NCBI GenBank assembly: GCA_049999805.1
Contig: JBNGIO010006348.1
Location: 448,837-512,836 of the forward strand
Source: Folioceros fuciformis
Taxonomy: Eukaryota; Anthocerotophyta; Anthocerotopsida; Anthocerotales
DNA: 64,000 nt
Reading direction: 5' to 3'
The position numbers and the translations under genes were made by a program. A model generated the notes under the pieces. It was not told the origin of the DNA. It ran no database searches and saw only the letters and a list, made by a program, of their open reading frames with translations. Of this stretch, positions 11,549 through 21,833 are shown piece by piece (within the stretch, counting starts at the first letter, position 1; every line of letters starts with the position of its first letter).

Positions 11549-14206
11549 TTAAGCAGATATTGGAGTGAGGCCAGGAACAGACGACATCATGGGTGCATGG
11601 GTTTTCCGGTGATTGCAGAAGGCTTCCATGGAGGTGAACAGCCTGTCACAGATGTTGCACCTTAAGTATCTTGTGCAACTGAAGTCCATACCATCCTCCA
11701 TTAAGCCCGTTTTTGATGTCAAATCCACGCCATTTTGGGTGCTCATCAACGAGGTTTCGACTTCTTCATCAGCTTGATTTGGAGCAACACACTCTTCTGT
11801 GCTGTAAAGGTTACACTCGTCATCCTCGTCGTGTAATTTGGTTGGATCATCTAGGATATCAAGGCTATTCCTAGTTTTCCTGTGAACAAGGAAATCAATT
11901 GTCCTTTCAGCACTTGCGAGACTTGACGTGGGTGCAAGTCTATTAACATATGCCGGGAGAAATGGGGCTGCTAGGTCATGCACACAGTCTGGGTCGTCTA
12001 TGGGGGCTGGCAAATTCAAATCAAGGATTTTCTCTTTGAAAGTCGGTGTGTGACTCAACTGGAGCATTGGTTGCTTTGTGTTGCTTGATACGACACTAAT
12101 AATTTCCGAGCTGGTTCCAGCGCCTCCCCAGTGACATCTTTTGTGGCCTCCCAGAGCTTGGCCAGAGGAGAAGACCCGATGGCAGATGGAGCACTCATGC
12201 CCCTTGGTTTTCCTTGCCACACTCATCATCTCTTCACTGTCTTCTTTGGTCAGGTATGTCTCTTTCCAGTCCTCACTTTGAGAGGTATCCTGAAGCTCGA
12301 AAGTCGACAGTAGCTCCTTGGACTTGAGGAACTCCTCAGTGATCCCATCTTCCTGCATCTCTTGCAAGCCAGTGCTCATGTTTGTTCTGGCAAAGCAACC
12401 TTTAACTTTTTTATGACTTGCACGGTGTCCCCCTAAAGCTTGGTGAGACTTGAAGATCCTTTTACATGTAGTACATTCATACTTCAGCCTACACCCGCCA
12501 GCTCCTGGGTCAACGCCGTCAAATTCCTCTTCGTTCTCCTCACAGAGGCTCCCCCCATCCATATCCCTTTCCAGCTCCCTGTCATACTTGGCCTGTGGCA
12601 AGACAGGGGTCCCATTCTTCGGAGATATCGGTCCTGTGGAGGTCTCCATGCAGTCCTTGGTGTCCATCTGAAAGCCGTGATCCTTGCATTCTAAAGAAGT
12701 GGAGTCTTTGTCCAGTTGCTGATCAGAGGTGGTCCTCCTGAGGGTTCGCCCAGCACATGCTAACATGACGAGGCAGTTGGCCATGTCCTGTTCCTCCTTC
12801 ATCTCTGTAGGTATGGTGGTGGATGGCGTGCCATCGGAAGCATGTTGACAAGCATCTTGCAGTGAGCGCACAAACTGTCGGGTCCGCTTAGAGCGTTTCC
12901 CAGTCATCCAGCCGTGAAAGCTAGGGTGCATGCTGCCATTCATGTAGGCTGCCTCTATGCTCTCAGTGTCACTATCGTCATCCGAGAAGTCCATCTTCAT
13001 GTCTTGACTCTGACCCTCTTTCGGCTCGCAGACCGTGTGCAGGTCACGTGATCCGGTAGCAGCAGCAGTAGTGACTGGAGTGGATACTGTGGCTGCGGCG
13101 GGTGTGTTACTGCTGGTAGGCTTCTTCCTGCGCCGTGGTAGCGGTGCGGAGCTGCTTCCACTTCCTTGCTTAGAGGCGTTGTCTGGGGGCTGAATTCCCC
13201 TCCACTCTCTTTCGGGATGACACCTCATGTGCCCAAACAAGGCCTTCCAGGAAGAGAATTCCTTGCCGCACTCTGTGCATGCTCGAGCCTTCTCGCTGAA
13301 AATGGAGGTGGTTTTTTTCACCGGCACACTGGATGTTGCTTCATCGAACGTGTAGTCCTGGTCGATGAATCTGCGGCTGCGTTTCGGGTTGCTGCGCAGG
13401 CCGTACTGAGGGTGCACCTTCCTGTGTTGGTCCAGGTCTGCGGCATTCTGGAACTCCATTTCACAGGCCTCACAAATGTGGGTGGTGGTCACTGCGTGTG
13501 CATCTGCCCCTCCATGTGCATCCTCTCCTGCTTCCGTGCTGCTTTTCGCACTGTGCTCCTTCTCTTCTTCTTGATCCATGCCGAGGTTTTGTTTGCCGAC
13601 GTCAAAGTCCTTGGGTTGGCCTTGCAATGCTCGCAGTGACACCCTTGCTATGTCCTTGGGAAAGAAGACGGGAAGCCCACTGCTGGAGCAGTCAAGTTCC
13701 GAGCTGCCACCACCATCGCCGGCTTGCTCCTTGCCATCCACTCCATTGCAACAAGACGTGCCGCTGCCATCCTCCAGTGACACAGAGCCATGGGCGCGCA
13801 TGTGGCCCCCCAAGGCTCGTCCAGACGAGACTCTCCTCTTGCATAGGCGGCAAATGTCAGTGCTGCTTTCCGGGATGTTAATGCTGCTGCCATCGTCTTC
13901 CAGCTGCAGCTCCTCGTCGTTCATGCTAGGTTCATCATCGCCACTCTGGCAGGCTTGTGCCTTCCCACTATCACCCAGATCACAACAGATAGCTAGGCTC
14001 TTGGTCTTTTGGTTGGCCGCTTCCCCAGCGTCCAGTTCAAATTCACTGGATTGGAGGCGTTCTTCAAGTCGCAGACATATGGATTCTTCCTCATGACAAT
14101 GACAACAAGGCTGTTGTCTAACGCATGTTTCATTTTTGCATTCCGTTCTGGATTGCAAATGCATGGCAGCTGGCGAGCTGCCGTTGTCACCAACAGCTCC
14201 TCCCAT
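11549..14206 (-). CDS. Six-finger C2H2 zinc-finger protein with EAR-like motif, intronless
   Basis: Probable nuclear transcriptional regulator of about 885 residues in one exon. The start is ATG 14206; a TGA lies in frame upstream. Six C2H2 fingers are visible. Four carry the plant-specific helix or a variant: CRLC...RALGGHMRAH (about residue 119), CTEC...KALFGHMRCH, CTTC...QALGGHRASH and CSIC...QALGGHKRCH. Two are more generic: CEAC...ADLDQHRKVH and, at the extreme C-terminus, CNIC...EAFCNHRKTH. The motif ILDLNLPAP after the fifth finger matches the EAR repression motif (LxLxL/DLNxxP), suggesting a repressor (inference). The rest is acidic and Ser-rich with short basic patches such as RRRKKP. 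Plant QALGGH proteins usually have one to four fingers, so six in one chain is at the high end. The target is unknown. Confidence 0.9.
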   Translation of the reverse strand: MGGAVGDNGSSPAAMHLQSRTECKNETCVRQQPCCHCHEEESICLRLEERLQSSEFELDAGEAANQKTKSLAICCDLGDSGKAQACQSGDDEPSMNDEELQLEDDGSSINIPESSTDICRLCKRRVSSGRALGGHMRAHGSVSLEDGSGTSCCNGVDGKEQAGDGGGSSELDCSSSGLPVFFPKDIARVSLRALQGQPKDFDVGKQNLGMDQEEEKEHSAKSSTEAGEDAHGGADAHAVTTTHICEACEMEFQNAADLDQHRKVHPQYGLRSNPKRSRRFIDQDYTFDEATSSVPVKKTTSIFSEKARACTECGKEFSSWKALFGHMRCHPEREWRGIQPPDNASKQGSGSSSAPLPRRRKKPTSSNTPAAATVSTPVTTAAATGSRDLHTVCEPKEGQSQDMKMDFSDDDSDTESIEAAYMNGSMHPSFHGWMTGKRSKRTRQFVRSLQDACQHASDGTPSTTIPTEMKEEQDMANCLVMLACAGRTLRRTTSDQQLDKDSTSLECKDHGFQMDTKDCMETSTGPISPKNGTPVLPQAKYDRELERDMDGGSLCEENEEEFDGVDPGAGGCRLKYECTTCKRIFKSHQALGGHRASHKKVKGCFARTNMSTGLQEMQEDGITEEFLKSKELLSTFELQDTSQSEDWKETYLTKEDSEEMMSVARKTKGHECSICHRVFSSGQALGGHKRCHWGGAGTSSEIISVVSSNTKQPMLQLSHTPTFKEKILDLNLPAPIDDPDCVHDLAAPFLPAYVNRLAPTSSLASAERTIDFLVHRKTRNSLDILDDPTKLHDEDDECNLYSTEECVAPNQADEEVETSLMSTQNGVDLTSKTGLMEDGMDFSCTRYLRCNICDRLFTSMEAFCNHRKTHAPMMSSVPGLTPISA

Positions 14207-15561
14207 TTTCCCAGCCGCAGATGACAACGGGTTGATGCGCAGCTTGTGTGGTGTGCTGTGTCATGACTTCAACGATCCCTAGTCCTGCCTCGGAATTCAG
14301 GCACAGTCAGAGACGAAAACGTAAAGAAGAGGTCCGAATCTGCCCTGCTCCATCTCCACTCGGACAAGGGATCTCCGAGAGACTGTGTCAGCTGCCCTGC
14401 AGAGAACCAACAACAAAGACAGGTGACGGCATGGGCATCAGTTTTGTTATGTGGATGAAGGGAAGTATGGCACAAATTGTCACAAGGCCTGGAAGTAAGG
14501 ACGCTGTCAGTTAGCTACATTCTGTGGGCAGGAGGAAAGTCGAAACCCTAATGGGAAGCAGCTGATTTGTGACCCATTCCAGCTACTTGCCCACTGTGAG
14601 CAAGGTTGGGCGTGACAGGCTACGAAGTGGTCGAAGTGTGCGTACAGAAGTTGTTGAAATTCAAATTGCTAGTTGGTTCACAATCCTTTCACTTCTTGGC
14701 CTGCTGTGATACAACTGAATTTGACGTAATCCAAGTTACGTAGAGACTCCTAGCGAGTGATGCATGTCGCTTTGAGCTCAAGACTTTGAGAAGAAGACAG
14801 TTGAAATCAGATATAAATGAATCTATGAGTTCAAGGAATCACATCTCATCTGCCTCTCACTGGCAGGATGGAACGCGTGAATGCCAAGAGTACAAGGATT
14901 GGATAGACTAAAAGATGGGTGCAGAAGCTGGAGACGAGCTTAGTCGTGTCCCCAACAAACAACGATGATATGCAAGAAGCAGTGACAGATGGATGCACGG
15001 AATGCAGTGCAACTCGGAATGTCCAAGAAATGGAAGGAAGTAAGCTGGATTTGAAGTGTTCCGTGTTGGAGATTGGTATTTGACGAACAGGAAATGCAAA
15101 GGTCTTGATGGATTGATTCTAGGTGGCAGACTGCTTGCTGGGACGGGGAAACGCGATGGCAGCAGGAATGATTGATGAAGAACATAGGCAGGCAAGTGCA
15201 GGAGGAGGAGGAGGAAAAAGAAGAGCAGAAGGATACCACTGCAGCAGTCAAGTTCCCGGTGGTGGGCAGCGAGAGCGCAATCCAGGAGCGGCAGGAGCTC
15301 CCATGGAAGCCGCACAAGCTTCGCAACCAAGAAGCGAGCTGAAGCAGCAGTCGGAGGGGAGTTCCAAGTGTGCTAGGCAGGCGGAGGGGCCGGCAGGTAG
15401 AGAGGAGGCCCGGCGTGGGCCGGGATGGGAGGGGACAGGGGCGCCTTGGGTAGTCTCCGCCAGGCAGGGCGTGGCGAGGCCCACGCTAGGCTAGTAGTGC
15501 GACAGCCGCAGCAGAGGCAGCAGCAGCAGCAGCGGAGATCAAGAGTTGCAAGGGCCGCGAC
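14207..15561. promoter_or_regulatory. Divergent upstream region of the C2H2 and CCCH genes
   Basis: No convincing gene. The first few hundred bases must hold the 5' UTR and promoter of the minus-strand C2H2 gene. From about 15120 the sequence becomes purine- and GC-rich on the plus strand with CAG/GCA triplet runs near 15500-15535. It resembles a long 5' UTR or first exon of the plus-strand CCCH gene, interrupted by the gap. Confidence 0.4.
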
Positions 15562-15661
15562 NNNNNNNNNNNNNNNNNNNNNNNNNNNNNNNNNNNNNNN
15601 NNNNNNNNNNNNNNNNNNNNNNNNNNNNNNNNNNNNNNNNNNNNNNNNNNNNNNNNNNNNN
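15562..15661. other. Assembly gap (100 N)
   Basis: 100 N upstream of the CCCH gene. The sequence on both sides is GC-rich, with a CAG-rich tract on the left. Confidence 0.95.
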
Positions 15662-16277
15662 TGCTATTACCATGGCTGGCAGCTTGGTGCTGCATAGCCC
15701 TGCGCCCCGCGCGCCGGAAGCAGGCAGGCAGTCCCGATTGCTCGGCTGGAGCGCTCGAAAATGGGGGAGATTCGATGGTGCTGCCCGACAAGCTGCAAAC
15801 TGAAGGGGAAGAGATAACCGCCCCGCCGCCACGTGGGCCCTCCCTCCCGCACCTTGCCCCCTTTCAGTTAGGCCTCCTTCTGTCCCGAACTCCTCTTGCT
15901 CTCTCCTTTCCCTCTCCCTCGGCTTCCCTTCAGCCCCGCTTTCCCAGTTTTTTTTTCCTCCCATGCAGCCACCCACCTGGCCCCTTCTCACCGCTCGCAC
16001 GTATCGCCCGATTCCCATACGGACCCTCCCAGACCTTCTGCCCTGTTGCCCAGTTCTACCAGCCCTGCTCTCCTGTCCGCAATTCTGCGTCGGCATGCAA
16101 TCTGATCCGGAATCCCTTCCAGGATGAGGCATCTTTCATGGAAGGGAATGCTGTAGGACTGCACACTCGGGCTTCATGCATACTGTTAGCCCACTTTCTC
16201 TGCGCGTCGGGAGATCAGGTTCCGGCTGTCAGCTCGGTGATCAAGGGTCCGGGGCATTTGGATCCCTGGTCCCGAAT
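15662..16277. other. Probable 5' UTR or leading exons of the CCCH gene
   Basis: C/T-rich on the plus strand (many CCT, TCC and CCC runs at 15830-16010), which suits a plant 5' leader. An ATG at 15671 opens a short frame that stops at about 15803. I could not connect any frame here to the first recognisable CCCH exon because the next gap intervenes. Confidence 0.35.
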
Positions 16278-16377
16278 NNNNNNNNNNNNNNNNNNNNNNN
16301 NNNNNNNNNNNNNNNNNNNNNNNNNNNNNNNNNNNNNNNNNNNNNNNNNNNNNNNNNNNNNNNNNNNNNNNNNNNNN
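16278..16377. other. Assembly gap (100 N) at the start of the CCCH gene
   Basis: This 100-N gap hides the start codon or first exon border of the HUA1-like gene; coding sequence is open right up to its right edge. Confidence 0.95.
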
Positions 16378-19300
16378 CCCCCAGACACAGTACACTGGTC
16401 CATATTTCCATCCCCCTCCGGCGAGCGATACTGCTGCGGTCTTTTCTTCTCCTCCTGGAACTGGGCAACAACAGTCGGGATCTGCGCAGTCTTACCCAGT
16501 CATGTATCCGCCCGACTCCTACGCTTATGAACAAGGAGGGGGTGGGATAAAGCGGCCGAATGAAGAAGGTATGCTTCATGGAATGTTTCTGGCTGAGGGC
16601 TCTGGTCTCTGTTTGTCTGCTTTCCAGCGTGTTCGTCTGTTTTCCAGCGTGTTCGTCTGTACGTGCCCTTCATGTCTACGGGTTCTCTTTTCTGGATGTA
16701 GTCCACTCCTTTCCAAGTCCGTTAGCCATTTCAGATTTTCATTTCGCTCTGACAGCTGCAGCTAACACCAGACAGTACCAGCATCTGTAACTAACAACAG
16801 ACATTACCAGCGTCCGCTTCAGAATCCTATTGGCCTATCTTAGACGATGTGAATTACGATGTCTACTTAATTCAGTGGAGGTGCATCTTGTAGCACATCG
16901 GTTTGCAGTTCAGTTTCTAACCTAATGCGGATCACCTTTTCTCTTGCACTAGTTTACATCTGCGGGGACAACTGGTCGCAGGCTTGTAACTATGTTTTGG
17001 CTGCTGATATATTGTTTATACGATCTGAATGATTGAGTAATGAACATACTAATTTTGAAATACAATAGTCATGGAATTTATACTTATCTATATGGGTACT
17101 ACTTAACGTTGCAGAAGATGAGTTTTTCTATGCTTGTATCTTTGATTCTTGATTCGGAAGCTTTCAGTTTACGGGTGTTCCATGACTTCAAAGCGGGACC
17201 TGTCTGTTCGTTTGGCAGTTTCCGTAGACAGGGTAGATGCAGTGTTAATATGTAGAGCTTCTTGGTCGTTGCATTCTCTTACAATGCCACTGTATGCAAC
17301 TTTGATGAGAATTTGTTTTCTGGCACCCTCAGGCTTCTGTGCCGAAAGGTCCTTTTGTAGAAGTCATATTTGTGAGAGGTTCGTCAGTGGTTCTCAATCA
17401 GAATAAACTCCAAAGTTGGTGCTCAGAAAAGTTGTGAGAGGTTAGACTCATAATCTGACAAATGGTGTTGCTCCGTTGCATTGGTACAATATACTACTGG
17501 AAATTGCTGGCTACTACTTGGTGTGCTGCTATACAATATATGTTGGGCTCTATCAATATCTGGCCCTTCCTACTACCACGGTAAACTGCAATACGGTATA
17601 TTATATACTAATTTACACCATGTGGAATTCGAATATTGTTTTCTTTATACTGACTATGTCATCTAAACACTGATGGGCCTGGGTGACTTCTATTCACTTA
17701 ACCTTTGTGCATGTGTATTCCTGGGTGGTTCTATATCCTGTCATGGATCTTTGTGGTACTTACTATTCAATAGAAGCTTCACCACCTCCTGGTGTCGTGT
17801 CCAAGCGTCCTAGGCAGGAGAATGGCTCTGCTACTTCAGCTGCTGCTGCTGCCGCCGCCGCTGCAGCTGCTGCGAATGTTAGTGTTCCACTCTATCCACA
17901 GAGGCCAGGAGAGAAAGAATGTGCCTACTACATGTCTACGAGGACATGCAGCTTTGGAGTAACCTGCAAATTTGATCATCCCACTTGGGTGCCACCTGGA
18001 GGCATTCCTGGTTGGAAGGATGTAAGTACATTTTGGTTTGTGCAGCTATGCTGTTCGAAGTCTCTCAGCAATGGTGAGGTGCTCAATATAACACAGCTTT
18101 TTTCCAGCCGCAGGCTTCTGCCAATGTGGATAAGGGTCCGGTGCCTGTTAGACCAGGAGAGCCTGATTGCGCTGTAAGGATGCTGACCTGTGGGTTTTAC
18201 TATCTATTGCTATGTATGCTGTTTTCTACTGTTATGTGCATATAGGAATACATAGAGGAGAGTCACGTTTCAGAGTCAGTAGAAATAGGAAGGGCTGAAG
18301 CGCGGATTGGTTTTGGTCCTTTTTGATGATGTTGCTGACGGCGGTGTGTCAAATGATGTTGCGACAGTTCTACATGAAAACAGGAGATTGCAAATATGGT
18401 GCAAAGTGCAGGTTCAATCATCCCCCAGAAAGGGCACTGCAGCCAAGTAAAGGAGACTCGAAACCTGGTTCTGGGACCACGGATGACGGTGTGCCAGGGC
18501 TACCCGAAGTGAAAGCTGTGTCGCTCAATTCCAAGGGCTTGCCGATAAGAACAGTAGGAAACAATTGTTCCAAAAAACCTTCCTAGTGTTGCAATGTCAA
18601 GAGTAAGAGTTGTGTCACAAGACTGAAGCACTTCATGGGTTCTGAGATGGTTTGCTTGTCCTTAACTGTGCAGGGCTGTGTGGATTGCGTCTTCTTCATG
18701 AAGACAGGGAGGTGAAAACCAGGGTCATATGAGTTGTATTCTTCGTGTCACACAATGAAATTCAATTGAATGACCTTGTATTAAACACATTTCTCTTCAC
18801 ATTTGAGGCTTCTGATGTGCGGCTTTTCTGTTTGCAGCTGCAAATACAGTGTCTCCTGCAAGTTCAATCATCCAGAATCCAGATTAGGTGACAGTCCACA
18901 TTCACGTTGTATTCATGTACGTTCAGTGTTCTTGGACCACGGTACATTGCAGTCTTACTTGAACACGTTTGCCTTAGGTTCAGTTTCAAATATAATCATG
19001 CCTCCAAGTGAGACAACCAAGGTACGCACAAGTTCATGCATCTTAAATGTTTAAGGATGTAAAGCCTTGACGACAGCGTTTAAGTAATCCAAGGCTGAAT
19101 GTGAATGTCTTTTTAGGCATGGGCTGCGACATCTGAGCAAGCTTTTGAGGTCCTTTTTTCTCTTTTTTGGGTGTTTTCCATGAACCAGACATTTTCTTTG
19201 ACCTTGTGTCATCTCAGTATTCGCAGGGTCTTCACAGTGTTGATGGAAGCAGCTTGCATCCTCAAAGACCTGGTGCAGAGGATTGTCCTGTATGTTATGA

Positions 19301-20863
19301 GTGACATTTGTGCTGCATTTGCATGTACATCGCAGCCTTAGTCCCGTATCTTCCTTATTATATGTGTAGCTAGGGCGGTTTTCATACTTTGGCATGGGTG
19401 GTATATGTATAAAAACCGGGGGGCGCAAATATAAGCTGGCTTTCGTTTTAATCATCCTGCAAACAGATTGCCTACAGCTCTAAGACGGCCATCTAAGATG
19501 CCTTTAAATGATGCTGTACTCCCAGTCACTGATTCTAGGATGACTCTTGCTGGTCTTCCTAGACGAGAGGTGAGTTTGCCTGTGATTCTCCCTCAGCGGT
19601 TGGCTCCAATTTGTCTGTGACAACGGTTGATGAGTGTTGAATTATCTTGAGAAAGAAGCCAGCCCAAGGTTGTGAGGGCAAGGCAGACTTCAACAGCTGC
19701 TCTCCATCACGGTTTGGCATACAGATCTGGATGATGGAAAGCCTGCTCTGTTTGCTAGAAGGCGCAGATGGTCATATTGGTGTTCCCACGCTCATTTGTG
19801 GTCATCCTTCATAGATGCCTTTATTCTGTCATGCAGATGTATTTAGGCGTGACTTGTATGCATTCCTTACACTTGGACTTGCTGCATGTGCTTTGATGTG
19901 CAGAGTTCGGCACCTTGTGCCTACTACATGAAGACTGGGTCTTGCAAATTTGGGGCATCCTGCATATTTGATCACCCTCCGCTGGGAGAAGCAGCTGCCA
20001 AAGTTTTGGCCTCTATTGGGAGACCAGAGCTGACCAGCAATGATGTCCAGCAGCATCACTTTGATATAAACTCCCAGCCTCCTGCTATGAACCACAATCA
20101 GCAGTCCATGATGAGTCACGCTCAATCCATGATGGATCAGCCTGGTTTGACCCAGAACGCTCAATCTGGAATTTCGCAGCCTGGACTGAACCAGTGCTTG
20201 AGCCAACCTGTCCACACTCAATCCATTCACAGCCAATCTATGCACAGCCAGCCTGTCCACAGCCAACCTGTTCCACCACCACCTGCGAATGAGCAGCAAA
20301 ATATTCCCTCTATGGATTCAGCGAGTGCAGTCTCCGCTTTGACGCAGCTGGGACAATCAGGACAAATAGCACAGATTGCTCAGATGGCTCAGATGGCACA
20401 GATGGCGCAGATGGTGCAGATACCACAGATGCTTCAAATGCCACAAACCCAGGTTCTTGATCCTCCTTGTCTTTGCCCAGCTTGCATGAGTGCCAGAGTA
20501 AAATGTTTGCTAAGAGGTCTGTGCTCGGATGAAGGCTTGTCCTCATCTATTGTCAACAAGCCATGTTAGGTGGGTATGCGTCGGGGTGGGGGTTGAAGGA
20601 AATAATGCACTGGTAGAAATATTTCGTGGAGAAATCGTTCCGTGGGGGATTCTTGTCAAATGGAAGGCGTGGTTGAACACTTGGGCAGTCATTGGGATAT
20701 GGATTCAGGTTGCAAATTGCAGGCTGGAGAAGCAAGATCATGCTGGAAAGTTTGATATGTCATGCAGGAGGAGTTTACCGCAATGCAAGCTATCATACAA
20801 CAGCAGCATGCAGCTTACCTGGCTTATTTACAGGCGTACTGGGGCTTGGGAATGGGCATGTGA
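16378..20863 (+). CDS. HUA1-like CCCH zinc-finger RNA-binding protein (5' end in gap; fifth finger damaged)
   Basis: HUA1 (AtC3H37) and relatives bind RNA and act in pre-mRNA processing in the nucleus. The N-terminal exon (16379 to about 16569) is Pro/Gln/Tyr-rich and ends IKRPNEE. The next (from 17774) has a poly-Ala run, then finger 1, C-x8-C-x5-C-x3-H, within [14 protein letters not shown] and followed by [12 protein letters not shown], a HUA1 signature. After RPGEPDCA, finger 2 reads [14 protein letters not shown] (about 18367). The next is split across exons at about 18674 and 18840 (CVFFMKTGS / [12 protein letters not shown]). A linker at 19222-19291 ends [11 protein letters not shown]. 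The following finger (19404-19463) is degenerate. The last finger, [16 protein letters not shown], is at about 19915. The tail is Gln/Met/His-rich with MAQ repeats. A final exon at 20768 ends [11 protein letters not shown] 20861-20863. HUA1 has six fingers; four intact ones are seen here. Confidence 0.8.
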
Positions 20864-21299
20864 AAAACTTGAGAACGGAGACTCTCGGTCATTGTTTCCA
20901 AGCCAGTCGAGTTGCCTCTTCCACTTTCACTTGTTAGTTACAGTAGTAGGATTAAGACATATACAAGTAACAATCGTTGTTGGAACATCCACCCGAATTC
21001 GGGACTGAAGCAAAAAAAAATCGTATTGGCTACGCTAATGAAGGACCTAACCTTTCCTTTCATGCAAGGAACTGTCTGCTTAAGTTGTGGGAGCTGTAAA
21101 CCCGTATACAACAATACAGAAGATAAGTTGAGTCGTCCCCGTAAATGTCTCAGAGGAAGAGAAAAAAGAGGGACTGTCGGGGAAGGGCGATATCGACGGG
21201 CTTCTGCCTGGTGCGCCAAGAAAATAATGGACAGTCTATCTAAGGTACCAAGCCAAATCATCACAAGGTGAAGCCACAACTCAAGGAGGTAGCAAGCTA
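20864..21299. other. 3' flank of the CCCH gene
   Basis: No gene recognised. Probably the 3' UTR of the CCCH gene followed by spacer. Confidence 0.4.
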
Positions 21300-21833
21300 C
21301 TAGGTCAGCCAGCCCACCACCTCAGGTGATAGGCTGCCGGTCCTGGTCAATAACGGTTGATTCTGTAGGCGCGAGTAGTCGGACGTTGGCTTGATCGGGC
21401 CGCTGGAAGGGATGGAAACCGGCTTGAAAGGGTCATACTCGTCGCTCCTGTTCGATTTGCTCAGTTGTCCGGGAAGCGATTGCAGAGAGTAGGAAAGATA
21501 ATCCACATCTGGATTCCATTGCTGTGGCAGAGGGCAGATGCAGTAGAAATGACCGAGCCTTAGTTTGTGCGCAAGAGGCAGTAGGGCCGGGCCCTGGCTG
21601 ATCCGCGATTTGATAGTAGAGAAACTGAGTCCGCGCGCCTTCATCCCAGGCCAAGAAACTTCGCACACGTAGTGATTGAACGTGTTGCACAGCACCAGAA
21701 GCTCTTCCACGGTCAGGGTCCACTCCAAGTTAATGAGAGCTCCACACTCCGCCAACACCACTCTGATGGGAGCGGAATGCCCGCACCAGGCGCAGAAGTA
21801 GCGCCGCACATGATGCCTGATCCGTACCCCCAT
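21300..21833 (-). CDS. Hypothetical protein, 177 residues
   Basis: An open frame from ATG 21833 to a stop at 21300-21302. It contains a Cys pair (CAWCGH) near residue 15, then a mixed hydrophobic and charged stretch and a Ser/Pro-rich C-terminus. I recognise no family, and no splice partner is obvious. The frame stays open further upstream to 21875 without an ATG. It could be a lineage-specific gene, an exon of a larger gene or a chance frame; treat as tentative. Confidence 0.25.
   Translation of the reverse strand: MGVRIRHHVRRYFCAWCGHSAPIRVVLAECGALINLEWTLTVEELLVLCNTFNHYVCEVSWPGMKARGLSFSTIKSRISQGPALLPLAHKLRLGHFYCICPLPQQWNPDVDYLSYSLQSLPGQLSKSNRSDEYDPFKPVSIPSSGPIKPTSDYSRLQNQPLLTRTGSLSPEVVGWLT

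Noticed and set aside
13166-13639. Several 60-170-codon plus-strand frames over 12.1-14.2 kb
   Set aside because: Antisense shadows of the intronless C2H2 gene, whose six fingers fix the minus strand.
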